This document shows, one piece after another, positions 1-6,799 of a stretch of 14,944 bases of DNA. The notes under the pieces are model-generated. The model saw nothing but the letters and a program-made list of their open reading frames with translations. It was not told where the DNA came from and did not search any database. The stretch is from Planctomycetota bacterium (lineage in GTDB: Bacteria > Planctomycetota > Phycisphaerae > UBA1845), in the NCBI GenBank assembly GCA_024278775.1, contig JAJRSP010000270.1:1-14944 (forward strand), read 5' to 3'. The position numbers were made by a program, and so were the translations under genes. The stretch's first letter is position 1. Each line of letters begins with the position of its first letter.

Positions 1-346
1 ACTCCGGTTGTTTCTTATGAGTCCTGCTGCTGTGACTGTGCCTCGAGTCCAAGCCGGAACACGGCAACGTGCGTCCATCGTCCTCGATTTGCTCTTCGTT
101 GTTCTTGCGGCGGAGTGCATCGGCGAGCTCACGCATACGTGCCTCCCGATCGAAGATTTCGTATTTGCTGGCCAGACGCATATCGTCCAAGGCGTCCATG
201 GCACGACGCACCGACTGCTGAATGTGGCCACGCCGATCGCGGGTCTCTCTCACCAGATCGAGCAGTTGCGCTCGCTGGGCGGTCGGGAGTTCATTGATCT
301 TAGCTATCGCCTGTTCCATCGCTCGGTCGAAGTCGTCGGTCGGCAT
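1..346 (-). CDS. Partial hypothetical protein, charged helical, C-terminus beyond window
   Basis: An open frame reads leftward from an ATG at 344-346 and leaves the window after 115 codons without a stop. The protein begins MPTDDFDRAMEQAIAKINEL and is rich in Arg, Glu, Asp, Ala and Leu in helix-forming patterns over about residues 5-95. A stretch reading ALDDMRLASKYEIFDREARM lies near residues 55-75. From about residue 95 it becomes polar, with a Ser/His/Arg-rich tail. It has no signal peptide and no membrane segment. A purine-rich GAGAGGGGG lies just before the ATG as a plausible ribosome binding site, and a TATACT (plus strand 382-387) could be a -10 box, but no convincing -35 is seen. It follows serS in the same direction after 221 bases. 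I do not recognise a family; a small cytoplasmic coiled-coil or helical protein is all that can be said. Confidence 0.65.
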   Translation of the reverse strand, partial: MPTDDFDRAMEQAIAKINELPTAQRAQLLDLVRETRDRRGHIQQSVRRAMDALDDMRLASKYEIFDREARMRELADALRRKNNEEQIEDDGRTLPCSGLDSRHSHSSRTHKKQPE

Positions 347-567
347 GGCTTCCCCCTCTCATTCCGATCCTCTCCTGTATCAGTATAACGATAGGCAGGC
401 TCGGAGGGGGACGGCAATGGCAAGGCGATATTCCGCTGACACGACCCACCAATCGGATTGGCGGGCTTTAGGCCCTGATCTTATCGGGATTTGGCACGAT
501 ATCGTGCGCAAGTCGCCTGCCGCTTATCGGAGTCAGCGCCCTTCCGATATGCGCCGTTAGCGCGCGG
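347..567. other. Intergenic stretch with two palindromes and a doubtful 47-codon ORF
   Basis: This gap lies between the 3' end of serS and the start of the partial upstream gene, both on the minus strand. It holds a perfect 14-base palindrome, GCACGATATCGTGC, at 494-507 and an inverted repeat CCAATC-G-GATTGG at 450-462. No T-run follows either, so neither is a classical terminator. A 47-codon plus-strand frame at 417-560 starts with ATG 7 bases after GGAGGGGG. It has no recognisable product and is probably fortuitous. Confidence 0.4.
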
Positions 568-1899
568 TTACCGCTTCTCGATTCGATCGCGTCCGCCCAT
601 GTAGGGGCGAAGCGCCTCCGGGATGGTGATCGTGCCGTCGGCGTTTTGATACAACTCAAGAATCGGGATGAGGATACGCGGTGAGGCGATGACAGTATTG
701 TTCAATGTATGACAGAATCGGACCTTCTTCGCTCCGTCGCGATAGCGAAGCTTCAGCCGCCGCGCCTGGAACTCATAAAACCGCGAGGCGGAGTGTGTCT
801 CGCCCCATCCGTTTCGTGAGGGCATCCACGCCTCGATGTCGAACTTCTGCACCTGCCCCATCCCGAGATCACCGGTGCATACCTCCACCACGCGATACGG
901 CAGACCGAGGCGCTGCATCATGTCTTCCGAGTTTTGCAGAATTTCCTGGTGAAAGCGGATGCTCTCGGCCTCGTCGTTTCGGCACACGATCACCTGCTCG
1001 ACCTTCTCAAACAGATGAATGCGGTAGAGACCGTAGGTGTCCTTGCCGGCCGCTCCGGCCTCACGTCGAAAACAGAGGCTCATCGCGCAGGTCTTTTTCG
1101 GCAGGTCCGACTCGCTGAGGATTTCGTCACAGTGATAGGCCGTCAGCGGTACCTCGGCCGTGCCCACGAGTGATTTCTCATCCCGCTCGCAAAGGTACGC
1201 CTGATCGCGACCGCCGGGGAAGTAGCCCGTGCCGTACATCACCTCCTCACGAACGAGTACCGGCACTGTCATCGGCACGAAGCCGCGTTCGACCATCATA
1301 TCCTGCGCCAGCCGCAACACGGCCTGGTGCAGCAACGCTCCGTCGCCGCGAAGGATGTAGTTCCGCGAGCCGGATAGCTTCACCCCACGCTCAATGTCGA
1401 TGATGCCGAGTTCACTGCCGAGCGTCACGTGGTCCTTCGGTTCAAACTCAAACGTGCGCACCGTGCCAACCTGGCGTAGCTCCACGTTTTCGCTGTCATC
1501 CTTGCCGCGCGGCGCTTGGGCATCCGGCGGCTGAGGGATCGTCAGCATGAGCCGCTCGAACTCTTCGAGGACCGGTCCTTCCTCTGCTTCGAGCTGCTTG
1601 AGTTTCGGTTTGATCTCGGAGAGCCGCTCCTGAAGGCGAGCCGCTTCGGCTTTGATGTCTGCCTCGCTCTTGCCGGATTCAACCGCCTTGAGGTATCCGG
1701 CTGACTTCGGGTTTCGCAACAGGCCGACCTGCTGGCCGTTTTCTTTCACCTCACTACGCAGGGCTTCCAGTTCAAGCTGTAACGACCGCCGTCGCTGATC
1801 CACTTCCAACAGACGAGCCACATCGCAACGGATGTGTTTATCGACCGCCCCGTCAGATACAAGCGAGGCGTTGTCGCGAATGAATTTGATATCGAGCAT
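568..1899 (-). CDS. serS: Serine--tRNA ligase (SerRS, class II)
   Basis: Charges tRNA-Ser (and tRNA-Sec where present) with serine in the cytoplasm. The 443-residue product is slightly longer than the usual 420-430 and collinear with the family. Residues 1-10 (MLDIKFIRDN) are the typical SerRS start, and residues 30-115 form the charged antiparallel coiled-coil arm that grips the long variable arm of the tRNA. The catalytic core follows: the TAE loop (VGTAEVPL, 245-252) that contacts serine, motif 2 around FRREAGAAGKDTYG (277-290), and motif 3 LNNTVIASPRILIPILE (399-415) with its conserved Arg. The ATG at 1899 matches the family N-terminus; no strong Shine-Dalgarno is visible. It lies 256 bases downstream of the parA fusion on the same strand, separated by a repeat-bearing spacer, so it probably has its own promoter. 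All catalytic motifs look intact. Confidence 0.97.
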   Translation of the reverse strand: MLDIKFIRDNASLVSDGAVDKHIRCDVARLLEVDQRRRSLQLELEALRSEVKENGQQVGLLRNPKSAGYLKAVESGKSEADIKAEAARLQERLSEIKPKLKQLEAEEGPVLEEFERLMLTIPQPPDAQAPRGKDDSENVELRQVGTVRTFEFEPKDHVTLGSELGIIDIERGVKLSGSRNYILRGDGALLHQAVLRLAQDMMVERGFVPMTVPVLVREEVMYGTGYFPGGRDQAYLCERDEKSLVGTAEVPLTAYHCDEILSESDLPKKTCAMSLCFRREAGAAGKDTYGLYRIHLFEKVEQVIVCRNDEAESIRFHQEILQNSEDMMQRLGLPYRVVEVCTGDLGMGQVQKFDIEAWMPSRNGWGETHSASRFYEFQARRLKLRYRDGAKKVRFCHTLNNTVIASPRILIPILELYQNADGTITIPEALRPYMGGRDRIEKR

Positions 1900-1929
1900 A
1901 AACGCACACGCTCCATGACCGTCGGGAAA

Positions 1930-1950
1930 GTCGGGCGGAGCCCGACCTAC
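1930..1950 (-). repeat. Dispersed palindromic repeat, copy 1
   Basis: On the minus strand this reads GTAGGTCGGGC, then TCC, then GCCCGAC: a hairpin with a 7-base stem and 3-base loop. The same unit, with a different loop, recurs inside fmt at 8225-8245. Its left half recurs at the end of lpxI (9401-9410). It lies upstream of serS. Confidence 0.7.
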
Positions 1951-2155
1951 ACGGGCACCTCACAGGGGCTTCTCCGCCCCGTGGATGGTGTGACGTCGAG
2001 CCGAGTGCCCCATCCTCGCGGGGTGCGGGTGCCCCATTCTTCGCTCCAAGGCGAAGGGTGGGGGACGGAGCCCACAAACCACAGCCCCGTTATGTCCCGC
2101 ATGAGACGCGGAATGTCAAGAAGGAGGCCGTCATGTTCGGAGAGGCCGGCTTACC
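1951..2155. other. Repeat-rich spacer between the parA fusion and serS
   Basis: No gene is supported here. The stretch contains several short inverted repeats: GGGGC/GCCCC at 1965-1969 and 1976-1980, and CTTCGC/GCGAAG at 2039-2044 and 2051-2056. It also has a direct repeat GTGCCCCAT (about 2005-2013 and 2029-2037). One of these hairpins may end parA transcription, but no U-run supports an intrinsic terminator. The serS promoter should lie in this spacer; I could not identify good -35/-10 boxes. Confidence 0.45.
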
Positions 2156-3802
2156 CTACAGGGTGATCTCCACCACCGAGTTCAACTCGCCGTATTCATT
2201 CGTTTCGATGACCGGGTTGTGGTGATCGTGCGACCAGCGGCCATCCACGACGAGGCGATAACGGTAGCGACCCTTCGGCAGTCGGAGCCGTGCCTCAAAG
2301 TCGCCATTGGCCAGCCGACGCATGGGCGTCGTGTGCGGCATCCAGTCGTTGAAATCACCGGCGAGTTGCACCTCCGAAGCCTCCGCGCTTTTGCTGCGGA
2401 AGATCACAACCTCACCTTCTTGTCGAACGCCGTATGCCTCGGCGATTTTGCGGTCTATCTCGGCAGGGGGGGATGGCGTCATATTGACCGGGTTTCGCAC
2501 CGGTGAAGGCGGAGCTACGGGCGAAGACGACGCCATCGTTCCCGCACCCGGCATGGTCGAGGCCGGCGGTGACGACGAGGGCGCAATCGGGGCCGGCATC
2601 GCGGGCCGACGTGTGGCCGGTGTGGGAGTGGCCGGGGGGGTGTCGGGGGCCGAACGGCCGGCGGTCGGTGTGGCGGCGGTTTGGCTTGGCGAAACCGGCG
2701 TCACGGGGGTAGGGTGCGTCGGAGCTTCCATCCGCGACATCGTTTGGGGTGTCGTCGAAAGGGGGGGCGTGGGATGGCTACCCGGGGCTTCGCCCGAGGG
2801 GAGCGTCATACTCGCGGGAGATACCGGTACGATCGTCGCAACGGCGGGTGTTGACGGTGATGCCGCCGGGTGAGCCGTCGCTGGGGCAGGTGGTGCCGAA
2901 ACGCCACGACTCGCAGTCGGTTTGTCCAACGTGTTTTTGTTTCCGACAAGCGTCGTTGTGGTCGCGAGAAGCCGCTCCGCATCCTTGGCGAGTTTTTCGA
3001 CGTGCTCCAGGATGTCGGCCGTGGGAACCGACGCCGGCTGCGAGTTCATCACTTCTCTCGCTAAAGCCTGGAAATCACGGGCCCCCATACTGGTCGGGGC
3101 GAACTCGGTGATCGGTTGACCGAAACTCGTGCCTTCTTTGAGCTTCGTGTTGAAGTTGACGACTGTCTCATACACCATGTTTTTGTACCGGTCTCGTAGC
3201 TCGGCCAGGATCTCCCGGGCGAGCTTCGTGCGGACATCATACTGATTAGCCAACACCCGAACCGCCGCGGTGATGCCGTCGGGCCCGCTGAGTTCTTCTA
3301 TCGATGCGAGTTGCCGTCCAAGCCCCTGTAGCGAGAAATAACCGGTATCCACCGGGACGATGATCTCGGTGGCCGCACGCATGGCGTTCTTCATCAAGAG
3401 CCCGAGGTGGGGGGGGCAGTCGACCACGCAGTACTCGTATCGTCCGCTGTTGGTTCGGATCAGTTCGGACAAGAGTTCGGAAGCGTCCTCCCGCGCCCCG
3501 AGCTGTGGTTCCAGTTTGGTTAGATTGGCTCGGGATGGTGCCAGGTCTAGATTCGGCGAGATCTGCCACGTGATACGTGACAGCTCGATGGGCTCACCCT
3601 CGAGTTGTCCCATAAGACAGTCGTAAATGGACAAGTCCATCTGCTCGTCGGGGACGGCCATACCGACCGCGCAGTGCGATTGGGGGTCCAGGTCGATCAG
3701 AAGTACTCGGCAACCCTCGCGAGCGATGGACGCGGCAAGGTTGATCGCTACGGTCGTTTTTCCGCAGCCGCCCTTCTGGTTAGCGATAGTGATACAGCGC
3801 AC
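2156..3802 (-). CDS. ParA/MinD-family ATPase with Pro/Thr/Ser-rich linker and C-terminal CBM48 domain
   Basis: A fusion of a ParA-type deviant-Walker ATPase with a glycogen-binding-type E-set domain, 548 residues. From the GTG at 3802: KGGCGKTT (10-17) is the deviant Walker A with its signature lysine, IDLDPQSH (36-43) is the switch region, and VVDCPP (126-131) is Walker B. The ATPase fold runs to about residue 255, followed by a charged helix (257-285). Residues about 291-447 are a low-complexity Pro/Thr/Ser/Ala linker. Residues about 460-548 match CBM48/AMPK-beta: GDFNDW (W487), YRYRLVVDGRW (W523) and a late Asn (541) fit the sugar-contact positions. The GTG at 3802 is preferred because GAGGG lies 8 bases before it; an in-frame GTG at 3817 lacks such a site. 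ParA proteins dimerise on ATP and bind DNA to move cargo; no parB is nearby. Function is unknown; alpha-glucan binding or cargo positioning is inference. Confidence 0.88.
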   Translation of the reverse strand: MRCITIANQKGGCGKTTVAINLAASIAREGCRVLLIDLDPQSHCAVGMAVPDEQMDLSIYDCLMGQLEGEPIELSRITWQISPNLDLAPSRANLTKLEPQLGAREDASELLSELIRTNSGRYEYCVVDCPPHLGLLMKNAMRAATEIIVPVDTGYFSLQGLGRQLASIEELSGPDGITAAVRVLANQYDVRTKLAREILAELRDRYKNMVYETVVNFNTKLKEGTSFGQPITEFAPTSMGARDFQALAREVMNSQPASVPTADILEHVEKLAKDAERLLATTTTLVGNKNTLDKPTASRGVSAPPAPATAHPAASPSTPAVATIVPVSPASMTLPSGEAPGSHPTPPLSTTPQTMSRMEAPTHPTPVTPVSPSQTAATPTAGRSAPDTPPATPTPATRRPAMPAPIAPSSSPPASTMPGAGTMASSSPVAPPSPVRNPVNMTPSPPAEIDRKIAEAYGVRQEGEVVIFRSKSAEASEVQLAGDFNDWMPHTTPMRRLANGDFEARLRLPKGRYRYRLVVDGRWSHDHHNPVIETNEYGELNSVVEITL

Positions 3803-3895
3803 GATATTAGCCCTCACAAGCTACATGAGGGAGGCGATGAGAAACATCCGTTTCGAAGAGCCGCCTCCTGCTGCTCCCCGATCGGTTCGACTGGT

Positions 3896-3979
3896 GGACG
3901 TCACGAATCACCCTCCTTGGTGAAGACGGCAACGCCGGCACAAGCTATCAGCCCGCACCACCCGCTCGTCGTGACGTCC
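3896..3979. repeat. Perfect 11-base inverted repeat upstream of the parA fusion
   Basis: GGACGTCACGA at 3896-3906 and its exact reverse complement TCGTGACGTCC at 3969-3979 flank 62 bases, about 100-175 bases upstream of the parA-fusion start. The 11-mer occurs a third time at 5208-5218 inside the TPR gene. It may be a paired protein-binding site (operator or parS-like), but no known consensus is matched. Confidence 0.5.
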
Positions 3980-3982
3980 GGT

Positions 3983-4053
3983 AATGCTGGGTATCGGATA
4001 TCAGTACTGAAATCCTACACTGGATTCCCAACAAAAAGTTGGTTTCCAGCATT
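3983..4053 (-). promoter_or_regulatory. Nested inverted repeats in the parA-fusion leader
   Basis: The 313-base gap 3818-4130 has no supported gene. AATGCTGG (3983-3990) pairs with CCAGCATT (4046-4053). Inside lies CCAAC-AAAAA-GTTGG (4028-4042), flanked by CTGGA/TCCAG, and a 10-base palindrome TCAGTACTGA at 4001-4010. CCAG at 4046-4049 can pair either with the outer or with the inner partner, so two folds exclude each other. On the minus strand this sits between the methyltransferase and the parA fusion. It could be a terminator/attenuator or an operator cluster; which is not shown by the sequence. Confidence 0.35.
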
Positions 4054-4130
4054 GAGAGGGTCGTGGCCCTGTGAAATCAACCCTGTGAGAGCGGCCACCA
4101 CTGACACAGCTCATATTCCTTGTGAACCGC

Positions 4131-4724
4131 CTATTGTGACGGTTGAGGAGTCCGGCATGACGCTTTGCGAAGCAGCATCAACCACTCCCGGTTGCCGCCG
4201 TGGCCGCGAATAGGGCTTTCCACTGTGTCATTGATGATCCAGCCCAGCTTCAGGATGGTGGATCGTACCGCTGCCATCACGCCATCTATGGCATCCTCGG
4301 ACAGCACGCCGCCCGTGAGCGCATCTTTCGGGGCTTCATAGTGTGGTTTGATGAGCGAGACCACGCATCCGGTGGCGTGAAGGATCGTGGCGACATGCGG
4401 GAGGATGTACCGTTGGGGGGTCCAGCCAACATCAATGGTGACAAGATCAACGGGTTCCGGTAGCTCGACGTGCATCGCGTTTTGGCGTTCGATCACGACG
4501 ACGCGATCATCCTTACGCAGCGTCCAAGCCAGCGTTCCGTAGCTGGTATCCACGGAGTACACTTTGGCGGCACCACGCGATAACAGGCAATCGACGAACC
4601 CCCCCACGTGGCTGCCAAGGTCTGCGCAGGTAAGCCCCGTCGGATTGAGAGAGAAGTGATCGAGTGCAGCGGCGAGCTTCTCCCCGCCGCGAGAGACGAA
4701 CGCACTGTCGTTAGCCCGGCTCAT
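4131..4724 (-). CDS. TlyA/FtsJ-like rRNA 2'-O-methyltransferase lacking the S4 domain
   Basis: A SAM-dependent RNA ribose methyltransferase of the RrmJ/TlyA family, probably acting on ribosomal RNA. From the ATG at 4724 (197 residues) the protein opens with FVSRGGEKLAAALDHF, the stretch that in TlyA links the S4 domain to the catalytic domain. Then come the SAM loop ADLGSHVGGFVDCLL (34-48), SVDTSYGTLAW (57-67) and TIDVGW (96-101). SLIKPHYE (123-130) and GNREWLMLL (177-185) follow, giving a plausible K-D-K-E tetrad: the Lys of RGGEK, the Asp of TIDVGW, the Lys of LIKPH and the Glu of NREW. TlyA proteins normally carry an N-terminal S4 domain of about 60 residues, absent here. An in-frame GTG at 4766 would add 14 residues but abuts the rpsT terminator, so ATG is preferred; neither has a clear Shine-Dalgarno. 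The target rRNA is not determined. Confidence 0.85.
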   Translation of the reverse strand: MSRANDSAFVSRGGEKLAAALDHFSLNPTGLTCADLGSHVGGFVDCLLSRGAAKVYSVDTSYGTLAWTLRKDDRVVVIERQNAMHVELPEPVDLVTIDVGWTPQRYILPHVATILHATGCVVSLIKPHYEAPKDALTGGVLSEDAIDGVMAAVRSTILKLGWIINDTVESPIRGHGGNREWLMLLRKASCRTPQPSQ

Positions 4725-4767
4725 AAGTGGTTGCGGGGAACAGTCCGCGTGAGGCGATCGGCGCACG

Positions 4768-4796
4768 AAAAACGGCCGTCGACGGATGACGGCCGT
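4768..4796 (-). terminator. Intrinsic terminator after rpsT
   Basis: On the minus strand ACGGCCGTC (4796-4788), a 7-base loop, then GACGGCCGT (4780-4772) runs directly into a T5 tract (4772-4768). This 9-base perfect GC-rich stem plus U-run is a textbook Rho-independent terminator. It lies 51 bases after the rpsT stop and separates rpsT from the methyltransferase gene. Confidence 0.88.
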
Positions 4797-4846
4797 GTAT
4801 GAGGTGGAAAACCCTGTGAGCCCGCCATAAACTCAAACCGCTATTT

Positions 4847-5122
4847 TCAGGCTTTTTCAGCCATTGCTGCGTTGAGCCGCTTCGCCAGCCGCGATTTTTT
4901 TCGAGAGGCGGTTTTCTTGTGGAGCGTGCCCTTGGCCGCCACTTGATCCAGTCGCTTGGTTACAGCCTGGAACTGTGCCTTGGCCTTGTCCCACTCGTTA
5001 TCGTGGATGGCATCCAGCAGCTTACGCGTTTCTGTCTTAAGGACAGACTTTCGCGCACGGTTGCGCTCCTGGCGTGTGCTGTTTTGTTTGTTACGTTTCT
5101 TCGCCGAAGCCAAATTCGCCAC
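4847..5122 (-). CDS. rpsT: 30S ribosomal protein S20
   Basis: A primary 16S rRNA-binding protein of the small subunit body. The 91-residue, Lys/Arg/Ala-rich product shows the S20 pattern from the start: MANLASAKKRNKQNSTRQERNR, then RKSVLKTETRKLL, and a C-terminal helix with LHKKTASRKKSRLAKRLNA. Length and helical-bundle character are normal for the family. The start is GTG, with GGGAGA about 8 bases upstream; no in-frame ATG gives a better fit to the conserved MAN(x)xSAKKR start. It follows the TPR gene by 59 bases on the same strand, so the two may share a transcript, and it is closed by a strong intrinsic terminator at 4768-4796. Confidence 0.96.
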   Translation of the reverse strand: MANLASAKKRNKQNSTRQERNRARKSVLKTETRKLLDAIHDNEWDKAKAQFQAVTKRLDQVAAKGTLHKKTASRKKSRLAKRLNAAMAEKA

Positions 5123-5181
5123 GTTCTACTCTCCCATGCGGTGCCGCCCTGGCGGCTGATCAAACGGCGGACTCTCTCCGC

Positions 5182-6636
5182 CTACCGAAGACCATCCAGT
5201 CTATCACGGACGTCACGATAGTTGTAGTCCAGTTGGAGCAAATTTCCGAAAGTTTTTTTGGCCGCTTCACTCTCCCCGGCCGACTCCTGGGCCCGCCCCA
5301 GCCAATATTGGAGCGATTTCCCCATATCGTTGTCGGTGAACTCATAATGGGCGATAGCCTCCTCGAGCGAGGAAATGGCCTGGGTGTAGTACTCTTTGTG
5401 GAAAAAGCAGCGTCCCAGGTAGAGTCCGCAGGCGGCACGGTTCTTGGGATCACCACGAGCCAGCTGAAACATCGGGATTGCGTCATCGAATCGGCCACCT
5501 CGGAACGATCGGAGTGCCAGCTCATATTTGATTCGTAAGTCCGTCGGAAAACGATCCGCTCGCTCTGTATAGACACCGATTTCAAAGCGAAGCTGGGCGA
5601 TCTGTGCTTTTTGGGCTGCCTCTTTGTCTTTGGCTTTCATCGCGCTGCGGACAGCCCGACTGAGCTGTTTCATGCGGATATCATCGCTGCGTTGCTTGAA
5701 AGCGTAGTTTCCCGTCCGCTCGAAGTCGGCAACCAGGAGGGAGATGGCTTTGTCTTCCAACTCGGCGTTTTCCTGTCGGCAGAGCATGTCCACCAAATGG
5801 GAAAGCTTTCCTGCGGCATCCGGGTTTTCGAGGTAGTCGGCTTCTGCCCTGGAGATGAGCTGGGTGACCCGGTCTTCGCTCTGGATAGAACGTTGTGTGT
5901 CCTGGATGACCTGCTGTTCATCGGCGTCTCGAATGCTGTCCCGGTAGCCTCCGTCGGACTGATATTTTCCCTTAAGAATAGCAAGTTTGGTTGATATTTC
6001 TTTCAGCGCGGTTTCAGAATCGTGATCCTTGGGGAAACGCCGGGACCAAGTACGCACCACTTCCACACCCGTCGTAAGCGCTTCGGCGGCGAAAGGGGCT
6101 TCGCCGCGTGCCGCCGCGCGATCGCCGATTTCTTCCAGTAATCGTGCCAGTGCGGAAAACTGCTTGGCCGTGGCTTTGGGGTTGGTATCAAGCGCTTTGT
6201 AGCAGATGGTGCAAGCCCAGTGGGCCGTATCGTCTGCACGAAGACGTGAGGCATTCTTCGCGATGCCGTCCAGATAGGTGTAGTTGTCAGGGTCGTGACC
6301 AAACAGCCAGAACGCGTTCGTCAGTGCTTTTCGTGGGTCTTTGTCCGTGAGAGATCGTTTTAGCGTATCTCGCAGGCCGGGCTTTTTTCCGCCTGTCGAG
6401 CGTCGCGCGACGGCGCAGCCGTGGAGCGGCTTGCACGCTTCTTCCACGGCATTCGGCCAGAACTCCAGCCCGCTGATGTAATACGCAATGGCGTAGTCGA
6501 ACTGGCGTTTGGCACCAAGATCGCGAGCGCGCTCGAACCACTTTGCGCCCTTGGTCTTGTCTGTTTCGCTGATGGCCAAACGAGCGTTGAGGTCCGGGGC
6601 ATCCTCGGGGGCTTCAATTTTCTTGTTTTTTACCAT
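5182..6636 (-). CDS. Tetratricopeptide-repeat (TPR) protein
   Basis: A 484-residue soluble helical-repeat protein of unknown specific role. TPR units are visible at both ends: AKWFERARDLGAKRQFDYAI (31-50) near the N-terminus and a run at about 364-475 with LALRSFRGGRFDDAIPMFQL, YLGRCFFHKEYYTQAISSLE and QYWLGRAQESAGESEAAKKT. The middle (about 200-360) is highly charged and likely to be a long helix or coiled coil (EDRVTQLISRAEADY, RMKQLSRAVRSAMKAKDKEA). There is no signal peptide and no membrane segment, so it probably acts in the cytoplasm as a protein-protein scaffold. The ATG at 6636 gives MVKNKKIEAPEDAPD; the first 25 residues look disordered. It is upstream of rpsT with 59 bases between them, which hints at shared transcription and perhaps a ribosome-linked role, but that is conjecture. 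Proteins of this build are common in Planctomycetota (recollection, not searched). Confidence 0.85.
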   Translation of the reverse strand: MVKNKKIEAPEDAPDLNARLAISETDKTKGAKWFERARDLGAKRQFDYAIAYYISGLEFWPNAVEEACKPLHGCAVARRSTGGKKPGLRDTLKRSLTDKDPRKALTNAFWLFGHDPDNYTYLDGIAKNASRLRADDTAHWACTICYKALDTNPKATAKQFSALARLLEEIGDRAAARGEAPFAAEALTTGVEVVRTWSRRFPKDHDSETALKEISTKLAILKGKYQSDGGYRDSIRDADEQQVIQDTQRSIQSEDRVTQLISRAEADYLENPDAAGKLSHLVDMLCRQENAELEDKAISLLVADFERTGNYAFKQRSDDIRMKQLSRAVRSAMKAKDKEAAQKAQIAQLRFEIGVYTERADRFPTDLRIKYELALRSFRGGRFDDAIPMFQLARGDPKNRAACGLYLGRCFFHKEYYTQAISSLEEAIAHYEFTDNDMGKSLQYWLGRAQESAGESEAAKKTFGNLLQLDYNYRDVRDRLDGLR

Positions 6637-6799
6637 AGGATTCTGAACACTCGACCATCACAGCGGCGAAAAGGGTGCTACTGAGAAGCCGACGGGCAGC
6701 TACGCATGAGGCCGCGCATCTGCCGCCGCGGTGAAGGGAGACGCGGACCCCACCGAGCCGGAAATCACCCAGCCATGGTGACGAATGTCCGATCAAACC

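Noticed and set aside
417..560. A 47-codon plus-strand frame with a GGAGG-like site
   Set aside because: The ribosome site is suggestive, but the peptide has no recognisable character and includes two palindromes; no conservation can be judged here.
1900..2155. A CRISPR-like array suggested by the repeated GTGCCCCAT
   Set aside because: The repeats are only 9 bases, there are two of them, and no regular spacers or cas genes are present.
2307..2873. A 188-codon plus-strand open frame, Gly/Val-rich, opposite the ParA-fusion linker
   Set aside because: It is the complement of low-complexity Pro/Thr/Ser codons, which rarely give stops on the other strand; no start signal supports it.
3818..4130. 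A possible tRNA or known riboswitch in the ParA-fusion leader
   Set aside because: No cloverleaf, no T-arm consensus in register and no known riboswitch core was found on either strand; only inverted repeats remain.
3605..4213. A 202-codon plus-strand open frame across the ParA-fusion start and leader
   Set aside because: It spans two minus-strand genes and their spacer, has no recognisable domain and uneven composition.
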